The position numbers and the translations under genes are program-made. 64,000 bases of DNA from Eublepharis macularius. Taxonomy: Eukaryota; Chordata; Lepidosauria; Squamata; Eublepharidae. The notes beneath the pieces were generated by a model that was not told where the DNA came from, did no database searches, and saw only the letters and a list, made by a program, of their open reading frames with translations. Positions 59,601-64,000 of the stretch are shown one piece after another. Numbering within the stretch: the first letter of the stretch is position 1; each line of letters opens with the position of its first letter. The stretch spans positions 144,097,464-144,161,463 of the forward strand of contig NC_072796.1 of assembly GCF_028583425.1 (NCBI RefSeq), written 5' to 3'.

Positions 59601-59720
59601 GCGGAACGGGCGCTTGCTCTGTGAGAGGGCCCTGCTCCCTGCCGATGTTCAGGCGCTGGATGAGATGCTGGCCGAGCTGAAAGGGCGCTGGGATGCTGTG
59701 TGGAGCCTGGCTGCAGAGAG
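32948..59720 (+). CDS. Divergent spectraplakin (MACF1/dystonin-like), partial multi-exon gene
   Basis: This span holds a first coding exon and 24 downstream exons, listed separately. Spectraplakins are giant cytolinkers that join actin, microtubules and intermediate filaments; the part seen here is the rod of spectrin repeats (three-helix bundles of about 106-110 residues). The exons add up to roughly 1,266 codons, about 11-12 repeats, and follow the order of the MACF1/DST C-terminal rod exon by exon. Family landmarks include [93 protein letters not shown] and EARKQAKQF. No stop or frameshift interrupts any exon, and splice phases match throughout apart from one uncertain donor near 42.1 kb. 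Divergence from MACF1 and DST is high, and some segments are shortened or absent. The C-terminal EF-hand/GAR module is downstream of the window. Family membership is secure; paralog status is inference. Confidence 0.9.
34217..34375 (+). CDS. Spectraplakin exon 2 (spectrin-repeat helix A/B)
   Basis: The exon has 53 codons, acceptor ccacag and donor AAAAG|gtgagc, phase 0/0. The product contains [16 protein letters not shown] and [10 protein letters not shown], close to the MACF1 segment LLSWLADTEELIANQK...VVKAQIQEQK. The Trp is the core residue of spectrin helix A. This is the best-conserved exon of the gene and the anchor for the family call. Confidence 0.93.
34852..34948. mobile_element. Broken Penelope tail
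   Basis: gttaggtgggtagccgtgtt and ggtctgcag are joined abruptly to acaccctggaaatcttgtgg, two parts of the terminus in opposing orientations. Confidence 0.6.
34965..35205 (+). mobile_element. CR1-like tail
   Basis: gcatggagcaggggttg, gtgaatttcctgcattgtgc and ggttggactagatgaccccg are CR1 3' blocks, repeated at 48891. Confidence 0.75.
35983..36174. mobile_element. Foldback MITE, family 3
   Basis: ggcccttttcacgctacttg at the left is complemented by caagtaagtagtgtgaaaag at the right. Inside, gcggaagacagcgtcttctc pairs with gagaagacgctatcttccgc. Flanking ata trinucleotides (35980-35982 and 36175-36177) may be the target duplication. Unusually CpG-rich. Confidence 0.85.
37540..37558. repeat. (CCCCAG)n short tandem repeat
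   Basis: Three to four hexamer units lie about 30 bases upstream of the exon 3 acceptor. Confidence 0.85.
37586..37752 (+). CDS. Spectraplakin exon 3
   Basis: The acceptor is cccccacag and the donor AG|gtgagc, phase 0 in and 2 out. The product begins [18 protein letters not shown] and ends [17 protein letters not shown], matching MACF1 LLQRLLDDRKATV...LESLESRWTELLSKAAAR. It forms helix B/C of the repeat begun in exon 2. The preceding intron (34376-37585) is the first long repeat-bearing intron. Confidence 0.92.
39188..39347 (+). CDS. Spectraplakin exon 4, GC donor
   Basis: The exon starts after cctccag in phase 2, completing the split Arg codon of exon 3. It encodes [19 protein letters not shown] and [17 protein letters not shown], aligning with MACF1 QLEDILVLAKQFHETAEPISDFLSVTEKKLA. 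The 3' border is ATCCAG|gcaagg, a GC-AG donor; no GT donor nearby keeps the phase-0 join to exon 5. Confidence 0.9.
39683..39767 (+). CDS. Spectraplakin exon 5, GC donor
   Basis: The acceptor is tgcctcctccag. The product is [20 protein letters not shown] then QRLLGMVS, corresponding to MACF1 ALNEEIVNRKKNVDQAIKNG. The exon ends in phase 1 at GTCAG|gcaagt, a second GC-type donor with otherwise ideal consensus. The split codon joins exon 6 to give Asp. Confidence 0.85.
40768..41009 (+). CDS. Spectraplakin exon 6
   Basis: The acceptor is ctgcag and the donor GAGAAG|gtgacg; 80 codons plus two leading bases, phase 1 in and 0 out. The product includes [47 protein letters not shown] and ends PVSTADREK. 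This tracks MACF1 EEVLLIQEKLDGIKTRY...LEQARQLATKF...EELTGWLREVEEEL. It spans helix C of one repeat and helix A of the next. Confidence 0.92.
41503..41622 (+). CDS. Spectraplakin exon 7
   Basis: The exon has 40 codons, acceptor ctgcctcag, donor CAGAAG|gttggt, phase 0/0. The product is [20 protein letters not shown] then [20 protein letters not shown]. It aligns with MACF1 LDKLVSDANEQYKLVSDTIG...VDEIDAAIQRSQQ. The MACF1 piece that normally precedes it (ELKKEVMEHRL...LVPWRARE) has no recognisable counterpart in 41010-41502. Confidence 0.85.
42010..42129 (+). CDS. Spectraplakin exon 8, degenerate; donor uncertain
   Basis: The acceptor is tgtttgcag. The product includes [20 protein letters not shown] and is only loosely like the family. 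The obvious GT donor, GCAG|gtggtc after 42103, gives phase 1 and breaks the frame into exon 9. Ending at TCCCAG|gcaggt (42129) gives exactly 40 codons and phase 0, at the cost of a non-canonical GC donor. This is the weakest exon of the gene; it may be skipped or decaying. Confidence 0.5.
42297..42404 (+). CDS. Spectraplakin exon 9
   Basis: The exon has 36 codons, acceptor catccccag, donor CTCCAG|gtaagg, phase 0/0. The product is [20 protein letters not shown] followed by [16 protein letters not shown], matching MACF1 FSIDIIRHKDSMDELFSHRS...CGEEQKTVLQ. It supplies helix B and the B-C loop. Confidence 0.88.
42590..42620. repeat. C-tract plus (CA)n
   Basis: cccccc then cacaca in the intron after exon 9. 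Confidence 0.8.
43985..44590 (+). mobile_element. L2/CR1-like LINE C-terminal and 3' region
   Basis: gattactgtaatgagcccga (the LDYCNAL-like block), tccaggttcaattcaagttg and cacggaacaggctcccgga follow the order of LINE ORF2 ends. No intact frame. Confidence 0.65.
44608..44671. repeat. (AAT)n microsatellite
   Basis: About 21 trinucleotide units, uninterrupted. Confidence 0.97.
44826..45094 (-). mobile_element. Sauria SINE
   Basis: Reversed full-length copy. The head (gagagccagtttggtgtagt on the minus strand) carries the A-box region, gtttgattccc the B box, then ccagctgggtgacctt, and a tail of ggcggtatataaatc. This SINE family is diagnostic of squamates. Confidence 0.9.
45096..45262 (+). mobile_element. 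5S rRNA-derived SINE fragment
   Basis: gcaagctaaacagggttggc and gattggatgggagacc resemble the 3' half of 5S rRNA. The following caatggcaaaccaattccg and ccttgaaaaccccagcaggg are the body of a 5S-type SINE. The 5S head is truncated, so this is not a functional rRNA gene. Confidence 0.75.
45564..45782 (+). CDS. Spectraplakin exon 10
   Basis: The exon has 73 codons, acceptor tgccccacag, donor CTGCAG|gtgagg, phase 0/0. Landmarks are [40 protein letters not shown] and LKDQQELLQ, against MACF1 RLERAQVLVNQFWETYEELS, PWIEETRALIAQLPSPAI and LRQQQEEMRQ. It follows a 3.2-kb intron filled with a LINE end, an (AAT)n tract and SINEs. Confidence 0.92.
45883..46086 (+). CDS. Spectraplakin exon 11
   Basis: The exon has 68 codons, acceptor gcttgcacag, donor GGCCAG|gtaagc, phase 0/0. 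The product begins [20 protein letters not shown] and ends [17 protein letters not shown], matching MACF1 LRESIAEHKPHIDKL...VRQRALALDEAVSQSTQ. The intron before it is only 100 bases. Confidence 0.92.
46690..46886. mobile_element. Head-to-head Penelope tails
   Basis: aaaatcaaaaagagtccagt at the left is complemented by actggactctttttgatttt at the right around ttgtcagatgcatgg, so the pair forms a long hairpin. Confidence 0.85.
47447..47666 (+). CDS. Spectraplakin exon 12
   Basis: The acceptor is ccttccttgcag and the donor GCGCAG|gtacgc, phase 0 in and 1 out. The product contains [38 protein letters not shown] and [20 protein letters not shown], tracking MACF1 FHDKIEPMLETLENLSSRL...PPLIPAEVDKIRECISDN...LKRRGEELI. 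Confidence 0.9.
48006..48232 (+). CDS. Spectraplakin exon 13
   Basis: The acceptor is ctgctgacag, phase 1 in and 0 out, donor ATGCAG|gtacgg. The product includes [40 protein letters not shown] and [18 protein letters not shown]. These align with MACF1 IQDKLDQMVFFWEDIKARAE, LELAEKFWYDMAALLTTIKD and VHDLESPGIDPSIIKQQ. Confidence 0.92.
48398..48890 (+). mobile_element. Nested SINEs: Sauria SINE within a second tRNA SINE
   Basis: The outer SINE begins gtggcatagtggttaa and resumes at gttaagtggctgaactgcaa (about 48685). Between them (48432-48688) is a full Sauria SINE in plus orientation, starting gccagtttggtgcagtgg and ending in (GTT)n. The repeated gttaag is a plausible target duplication. Confidence 0.75.
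48891..49005 (+). mobile_element. CR1-like tail
   Basis: gggcatggagcaggggtcac, gtgaatttcctgccttttgc and ggttggactagatgaccctg ending in cctatgattctatg. Confidence 0.8.
49363..49485 (+). CDS. Spectraplakin exon 14
   Basis: The exon has 41 codons, acceptor tgccgctccag, donor GACGAT|gtaagc, phase 0/0. The product has [19 protein letters not shown] and [15 protein letters not shown], among the strongest family matches (DST REEIDGLQEELDIVINLG and CGEPDKPIVKKSIDE). Confidence 0.95.
50315..50416 (+). CDS. Spectraplakin exon 15
   Basis: The exon has 34 codons, acceptor ccctttccgcag, donor GTGGAG|gtgaga, phase 0/0. The product is [20 protein letters not shown] then [14 protein letters not shown], matching MACF1 NNAWENLNKTWKERLEKLED AMQAAVQYQDTLQ. 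It completes helix C and opens the next helix A. Confidence 0.92.
50752..50853 (+). CDS. Spectraplakin exon 16
   Basis: The exon has 34 codons, a C-tract acceptor and donor CTGAAG|gtgagg, phase 0/0. The product is [20 protein letters not shown] then [14 protein letters not shown], equivalent to MACF1 AMFDWLDNTVIKL...GTDLNTVKDQLNEMK. The exon length equals that of its family counterpart. Confidence 0.92.
51161..51292 (+). CDS. Spectraplakin exon 17, shortened helix
   Basis: The exon has 44 codons, acceptor cgttgggcag, donor CGGCAG|gtgagg, phase 0/0. It starts [20 protein letters not shown] and ends [16 protein letters not shown]. The MACF1/DST counterpart (EFKVEVYQQQIEMEKLNHQG...LWENLGEKIAHRQ) is about 58 residues, so roughly 14 residues are missing around the B-C region without loss of frame. 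Confidence 0.9.
51644..51799 (+). CDS. Spectraplakin exon 18, GC donor
   Basis: The exon has 52 codons, acceptor tctctgttgcag, phase 0/0. The product [20 protein letters not shown] then [12 protein letters not shown] and EIELAKHK matches MACF1 HKLEGALLALGQFQHALEEL and VELAKHH. The donor is CACAAG|gcaagg, a third GC-AG junction. The next exon follows after 88 bases in the right frame. Confidence 0.94.
51888..52085 (+). CDS. Spectraplakin exon 19
   Basis: The exon has 66 codons, acceptor ccccggcag, donor AGCCAG|gtaacc, phase 0/0. The product begins [20 protein letters not shown] and ends [17 protein letters not shown], matching MACF1 VLKNDVLAHQATVETVNKAG...VLQKTEEREQQLQSTLQQ. Confidence 0.93.
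52321..52449 (+). CDS. Spectraplakin exon 20
   Basis: The exon has 43 codons, acceptor cccctcgcag, donor CACCTG|gtgagc, phase 0/0. The product includes [20 protein letters not shown] and [13 protein letters not shown], against MACF1 IEDFLLELTRMESQLSASKP and LPETAREQLDTHM. The 3' intron holds a LINE with a nested L1 insertion. Confidence 0.92.
52455..53890 (-). mobile_element. L2/CR1-superfamily LINE interrupted by L1
   Basis: The 3' UTR (52455-53029) carries ctttctcactgggattcaag and ccaggcaggctgttcca. The coding remnant at 53890-53330 (minus) shows [19 protein letters not shown] (YADDTQLY-like) and [19 protein letters not shown]. The two parts are separated by the L1 insertion at 53045-53268. 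Confidence 0.82.
53045..53268 (-). mobile_element. L1 3' fragment with 15-bp target duplication
   Basis: The antisense poly(A) (T-run from about 53050) opens the insert. The 15-base flank gagtctccaagttgt occurs at 53030-53044 and again at 53269-53283, a clear target-site duplication. Confidence 0.9.
53895..54065 (-). mobile_element. CR1-like fragment
   Basis: cagtgaattccagagtttag and tgctgagtaaagacctgttt are reversed CR1 3' UTR blocks. Confidence 0.65.
54540..54710 (+). CDS. Spectraplakin exon 21
   Basis: The exon has 57 codons, acceptor tttgtctgacag, donor AGAAAG|gtcggt, phase 0/0. The product starts [20 protein letters not shown] and ends [23 protein letters not shown]. The segment resembles MACF1 TEQSVALLEQKWHVVSSKME more than the DST equivalent, a hint of closer kinship to MACF1. 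Confidence 0.93.
54797..54952 (+). CDS. Spectraplakin exon 22
   Basis: The exon has 52 codons, acceptor ttctcccccag, donor CAGAAG|gtgagt, phase 0/0. The product has [20 protein letters not shown] and [18 protein letters not shown], matching MACF1 LNLATEFQNSLQEFINWLTL and PPSLILNTVLSQIEEHK. Confidence 0.93.
55797..56003 (+). CDS. Spectraplakin exon 23
   Basis: The exon has 69 codons, acceptor gcgcactgccag, donor AAGCAG|gtgctg, phase 0/0. Landmarks are [28 protein letters not shown] and [17 protein letters not shown], aligning with MACF1 VFANEVNAHRDQIIELDQ, LSQKQD and SIERGRSLDDARKRAKQ. Confidence 0.94.
56128..56247 (+). CDS. Spectraplakin exon 24
   Basis: The exon has 40 codons, acceptor ctggccttcag, donor CACAAG|gtaagg, phase 0/0. 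The product [20 protein letters not shown] then [14 protein letters not shown] matches MACF1 FHEAWKKLIDWLEDAESHLD...NDPDKIKLQLSKHK. It is followed by a 3.3-kb repeat-rich intron. Confidence 0.94.
57838..58035. mobile_element. Foldback MITE, family 2 copy b
   Basis: agaatattgttatattgcaa, gaattcccagtgttcatttt and aaagaaagctgggaaccta are shared with 61460-61700 and 21383-21640. Confidence 0.65.
58575..59165 (+). mobile_element. CR1 reverse-transcriptase fragment split by a Penelope hairpin
   Basis: Left part (58620-58697): ctccaggtccagatggcaat gives SPGPDGN. Right part (58926-59165): [40 protein letters not shown] and GIIEHIEEQ. Both are CR1 RT blocks in order. The insert is a Penelope tail pair flanked by gacctgtat and gacctgtgt. 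Confidence 0.8.
58698..58916. mobile_element. Penelope tail hairpin
   Basis: aagagtccagtagcaccttt at the left pairs with aaaggtgctactggactctt at the right. The loop carries catctgacaatgcatctgac. It is inserted in the CR1 fragment. Confidence 0.85.
59288..59464 (-). mobile_element. Sauria SINE, 5'-truncated
   Basis: Reversed tail (tatataccgcccttcaggac) through gtcacccagctgggagctc; the tRNA head is missing. It ends under 90 bases before the exon 25 acceptor. Confidence 0.85.
59551..59720 (+). CDS. Spectraplakin exon 25, last one recognised
   Basis: The acceptor is ctttgccattag and the donor GAGAG|gtgtgt, phase 0 in and 2 out. The product begins [20 protein letters not shown] and ends [20 protein letters not shown], matching MACF1 EFQKTLGGKQPVYDTTIRTG...[20 protein letters not shown]. 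The family predicts further repeats, EF-hands and a GAR domain. No continuation exon (expected QxKLEEALL-like) is visible in 59721-64000. Confidence 0.94.
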
Positions 59721-60809
59721 GTGTGTAAATGGATGGGGGGGGTGTGTGTGCCTTCACTGGTGTGTGGACTGCCTTGCAGGGCCCCCCAGACTGCTGCTCT
59801 GCACTCTTGGCTTCCCCCCTTCCTCTGCCTTCCCACCCCACCCCGCCCCTGCAACGTCTCTCTGCTCGCCTCCCCTTTTGTTCTGTCTTTGCTTCCAGAG
59901 TTTCCAGCAAGTCCCCTGGCCTGAATGCTGCGGACCTTTTCAGACAGTCATCAGTTGATCTGTGTTAAACACGTCATTGCTTGGGTGGAATCCCATCTGT
60001 CCACCAGTCAGATCCCAGTATTTTGCCAGTGGGGAGGCACAGCTCTTCCCCAGGGCGCGCCCATTGCGCTTGCACACCTTGCTTGGATTCACGCGCTCGC
60101 TTACGGGACGCTGACTGTGATGTCACATGCAGCTGGTGCCTTGCATGGGGGGGGGTTGCTTTGTAAAACCCCCTGGCGAGGCTGTCCCACGTCCCCAGCC
60201 TTTGCTGTGCACACTACCGCGGTCACTTGGGAGCTGAGACCCTGCAGCGGTTTTGCCCACTCCTCTCTCTCCACCTGACCTACCTCACAAGGTTGTTGTG
60301 AGTGACAATATACTGGCTGTCTCTCAGCCCCAGGCTCCCCTGGCACTCAGCTTGCTCCCTTCACCTGTTGCTTATTGCTGGGATTTGCGGGGTGGGGCGG
60401 TGGGGGGGGAAGCGGGGAAGCTTTTATTCCGTTAGGGTTCCCTCCCTCCAAACTGGGATCAGAACCAGGCTAGCAGCCTCCAGCACCCAAGAAGTGCCAG
60501 TTAATGGACTCCCCCCCCCATAAGATTCTGGCTTCTGGTCCACCTCTGCTAGGTGCAGGCAGGCAGGGGGAGGCCAGGCTCACCCGCCCCCAGTCTCTTG
60601 CTCCCCACACTCCCTTCTTCTCCACGAGAGAGGCCGCCGCCCTTCCAGGACTGGCAGTGCCTGCGCGGGGCTCAGCAGTCTAGGGCCGGAGACGCTTCTG
60701 CGAGGAATTCCCTCTCTCCCAAGGATCAAGCCCATTGTTTTCTAAAAGAGCTTTATTCTGTGAGACGTCTGATCAAGCACAGATAGTTAGGAAGTACTTT
60801 ACAGCCAAG

Positions 60810-60948
60810 GTCATAGATCCAGAGGAGTTAGCCCTGTTAGTCTGTAGCTGCAAAATAGTCAAGAGTCCAGTGGCACCTTTAAGACTAACCAACTTTACTG
60901 TCACATAAGCTTTCGAGAACCACAGCTCTCTTCGTCTAACAATGCATC
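60810..60948 (-). mobile_element. Penelope-like tail
   Basis: gatccagaggagttagccct, gagtccagtggcacctttaa and ctttcgagaaccacagctct, as at 10013. Confidence 0.85.
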
Positions 60949-61459
60949 AGCCAAGGAAACGTGCTTTGGGCTAGTTTGAATCGTTTCTCAAGGGCGGGGG
61001 CTTTTCTGCAAACTCAGCATTTCCCCAGTTTATTTCCTGTCACACATGGCTTAAATAATCATGGTTTTCAAGCAAGGTTGCCACAGAGCATCGCAGCAGC
61101 GCCGCCACCCTTTTAATTTCTGTGCATGCCGATATCAACATAGGGAAATAATAGCTGGATTTTAAAAAAGATCAAAAATGAACACACACACTTAGGGATG
61201 AAGGGGGCACCACTGGCACACACACAAGGCTGCGGGGGGGGGGGGGAATACCATTCCTGGTGGGGGGGGGCTGCCGCTGGCTGTAGGGAAGGGTGCATGT
61301 GAGGCACCCCCCCCATACAATGTGCAGATGGTGCTTTCACTTCCATCCATTTATGACGCGTACGGGAAGCACGACGTCCCTTTCAACCCGTGCCACCCTC
61401 TGTTGCAGCTGAATGTGCCCCCCCCCACTCGGACCACCAGGAATTTTGCAATTGTTTTT

Positions 61460-61700
61460 TAAAAATGGGCACGAGAATATCTTTATATTGCCACACTGTT
61501 GTAATGCTCAGTTTAGCAGGTTCTCACAATTCCCAGCTTTCATTTTTTCTAGGGTTCTAGCCCTTTCCTCACATAGATACAAAGGAAAAGGCGTACCTAC
61601 ACAAGGGAAGAGGCTAGAGGCTTAGTTTTAAAAAAAGGAAAAGCTGGGAATTCAGAGAGCGTGCAAAAACTATCCTTATGATGATCGATCAATACATTTA
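61460..61700. mobile_element. Foldback MITE, family 2 copy c
   Basis: Arms tctcacaattcccagctttc and gaaaagctgggaattcagag are inverted copies around a loop near 61560-61620. Confidence 0.7.
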
Positions 61701-61749
61701 TATTCTAGTGCTAAAAAACCTTTTTGGGCATGTTTATCCATCTACATGT

Positions 61750-61985
61750 AAGAGCCCCGTGGCGCAGAGGGGTAAGCGGCAGTACTGCAGCCCAAACTCT
61801 GCTTAGGACCTGAGTTCGATCCTGGCAGAAGGCGGGTTCAGGTAGCCGGCTCAAGGTTGACTCAGCCTTCCATCCTTCCGAGGTTGGTGAAATGAGTACC
61901 CAGTTTCCTGGGGGTAAAGTGTAGATGACTGGGGAAGGCCATGGCAAACCACCTCGTAACAAAAAATCTGCCAAGACCTATCCGT
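61750..61985 (+). mobile_element. tRNA-derived SINE
   Basis: Head ccgtggcgcagaggggtaag (A box) and gagttcgatcc (B box), then gttgactcagccttccatcc, ggtaaagtgtagatgactgg and ggccatggcaaaccacctcg. Confidence 0.85.
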
Positions 61986-62514
61986 CCATATATGGATATA
62001 ACAGGGTTGAATTGTTTTTTTAAAAGACTGAAAACGAAACTGCTCCCTTTCATGGGGGCAGGGAGAGCAGAGGGCGTGGCCCTGCGATGGGCTCTGCTTG
62101 GGTTTGCTTCACAGGCCGCTCAGGAACTCCTGCAGGTACCAAACATCACCGCTTGGTTACTGCTGGTACAAGGCGGGACATGCTCGGCACGCCCGTTCTC
62201 TAGACTCTTGGTTTCCAGTTACAGGGTTCAGTTCAAGGTTCTGGTTATCGAATGTCAGGAATTCTCCTAAATAGGACAAGGTAATATTCAAAGCTCCATT
62301 GTATGAAACGAAGTCTAAAACTCAAAGTGCACAAATCTGCCCAGTGGATAAGAGAGCTCTCACCCAGCTCCAAGCATTCTCCTGAGAAGTATTTCTGCAG
62401 ACTTCTAGCTGATACTCCAGTGAGCAATGCACGTCCAGCAAAGTACAATGGATGAAGTCACATAATGCCTCTCGTAGCCTCCTTCTGCTATAACAACAAT
62501 AACAACAACAATAA

Positions 62515-63510
62515 ACATCTCCCGGAAAGTAATGTTGACAGGTTATATTTACCACAAAAAATTGGTGGAAGTGGACTGTTGCAAGTACATCAGGTAGCAG
62601 CAGAAGAAAAGAGAGGCCTGAATGATTACATCAGTAGAAGTACAGAAAAATTACTTCAGACTGTGAAAACAGAGAACTTAATAAAAACAACCGAAACAAA
62701 GGCTGAATACAAGAAGAAACAGTTTGAGGATAGATTAAATGGCGGGAAGAACAAACCCTTACCGGGGTAACATCTAAAAAATACTGAAGGAAAAAGTGAC
62801 AACAGCCTAACTGGGGCATGGTTGAAGATGGGCACAATGAAGAAAGAAACTGAAGGTCTGACCTTCGCAGCACAAGAACAAGCGTTGCAAACAAATGTTT
62901 TGAAAGCCAAAATTCAGAAAATCAGTGAAAATCCAAAATGTCGACTTTGCCAGGAGAAAGATGAAACTGTGTCCCACCTTATCTCTGAATGCAGAAAAAT
63001 TGCACAGACGGATTACAAAGCTAGACGTGACCGGGTCGCAAAGCCGATTCACTGGTCAGTAAGTAAAAAGTATAATCTGCAAGTACCAAAGAATTCACGG
63101 GAACATCAGGTGGAAAAGGTGCTAGAAAATGAACAAGTCAAGATCTTGTGGGATTTTAGAATTCAAACTGATTGACACCTTGAACACAATACACCAGACA
63201 TCATAGTTGTGGAAAATCGAAAAGTTTGAATAATTGACATTGCAATTCTGGGGGATGCCAAAATCAAAGGAAAAGAACAAGAAAAATTATTAAATATAGA
63301 GATCTGGCAATAGAAACCACCCGACTATGGAAGAAGAATGCAACAGTAGTCCCCATTGTCATCAGGGCACTGGGAACTATTTTGAAAAACTTTGCAACTT
63401 ATATGGAAAACCTGCAGCTTTCTGACATAACACCGACAGAACTGCAAAAGACGGCGTTACTTGGAACAGCGTACATATTACACCAATACCTGGCTGACAC
63501 TTAGGTCTCT
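62515..63510 (+). mobile_element. R4/Dong-type LINE, C-terminal half
   Basis: The frame at 62822-63175 encodes a CCHC knuckle (CRLCQEKDETVSHLISEC) typical of LINEs with a restriction-like endonuclease, followed by RDRVAKPIHWSVSKKYNL. Downstream, shifted frames give TPDIIVVENRKV then IIDIAILGDAKIKGKEQEK, the PD...D signature of that endonuclease. Several stops mark it as dead. Confidence 0.85.
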
Positions 63511-63597
63511 GGTGGAAACTTGTATCAGCTTAGCAAGGCCAATCAGTGATAGCATGCGATCTTTATTTATTATTGATTGTGCTGCGTGTAATTTGAA

Positions 63598-63853
63598 TAA
63601 CAACAACAACATTCGATTTATATACCGCCCTTCAGGATAACTTAACACCCACTCAGAGCAGTTTACAAAGTATGTTATTTTTATCCTTACAACAATCACC
63701 TTGTGAGGAGGGTGGGGCAGAGAGAGCTCTGAGAGAGCTGTGACTGACCCAAGGTCACTTAGCTGGCTTCAAGCAGAGGAGTGGGGGATCAAACCCTGCT
63801 CTCCAGATTAGAGTCCTGCCGCTCTTAACCATCACACCAAACTGGCTCTCTAT
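63598..63853 (-). mobile_element. Sauria SINE
   Basis: Full reversed copy from (AAC)n and tatataccgcccttcaggat to accatcacaccaaactggct. Confidence 0.9.
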
Positions 63854-63907
63854 GTTTATTCTCTCTCTTCCATGGGAGTTTGCTGGGTGACCTTGGGCCA
63901 ATCACAA

Positions 63908-64000
63908 AATCTTTTTTTTTTTGAAAATTTTTTTATTGGGTTAGGATCAAATGTTTACACATTACAGTCAATATTCCCATTTCCCAATTTCTAACCCCCT
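63908..64000 (-). mobile_element. L1 3' end, cut by window
   Basis: A T-run then tttttattgggttaggatca, the antisense L1 tail as at 11668. Confidence 0.7.

Larger units (their letters stand above)
59721..64000. other. Downstream intron or flank
   Basis: 59721-60809, 60949-61459 and 61986-62514 contain no exon that continues the repeat array in phase 2. A LINE-like block (gtttccagttacagggttca) lies at 62205-62260. Confidence 0.6.

Noticed and set aside
61750..61830. tRNA gene
   Set aside because: A and B boxes exist but the sequence does not fold into an acceptor stem and continues into a SINE body.

Overview
The window is animal nuclear DNA, most likely from a squamate reptile (lizard or gecko). 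The clues are Sauria-type tRNA SINEs ending in a 'tatataccgcccttcaggac' tail, a SINE carrying a 5S rRNA-like segment, Penelope-like elements, an R4/Dong-type LINE, CR1- and L2-like LINEs, L1 3' ends and several foldback MITE families. There are no bacterial-type operons. All convincing coding sequence is split into exons with GT-AG or GC-AG borders on the + strand.

One gene dominates. From 32948 to 59720 I can place a first coding exon and 24 downstream exons of a spectraplakin, the MACF1/dystonin giant cytolinker family. The downstream exons encode about 1,266 codons of tandem spectrin repeats. They run in the same order as the C-terminal half of the MACF1/DST rod, and every exon is open. 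Reading phases agree across all junctions except one uncertain donor near 42.1 kb. The protein is far more divergent than a reptile MACF1 or DST ortholog should be, so I read it as a third, fast-evolving spectraplakin paralog. The first exon encodes an alternative N-terminus ([12 protein letters not shown]) with N-myristoylation features. The 3' end (last repeats, EF-hands, GAR domain) lies beyond the window. The actin-binding and plakin domains, if present, would lie upstream.

Layout. 0-13.4 kb: repeats, including a 109-bp minisatellite with a five-unit higher-order period at 3.36-5.10 kb. 13.5 and 20.8 kb: two phase-compatible upstream exons of uncertain membership. 16.3-16.9 kb: a CpG-rich island. 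27.5-29.7 kb: a dead Penelope-like element. 30-32.4 kb: mostly unique GC-rich DNA just upstream of the alternative first exon. 32.9-59.7 kb: the spectrin-repeat exons, with short G-rich introns broken by a few repeat-filled ones. 59.7-64 kb: intron or flank with Penelope, MITE, SINE and R4 remains.

Family assignments rest on reading the sequence and on memory of the families; no database search was run. Repeat boundaries are approximate unless a duplication is stated.
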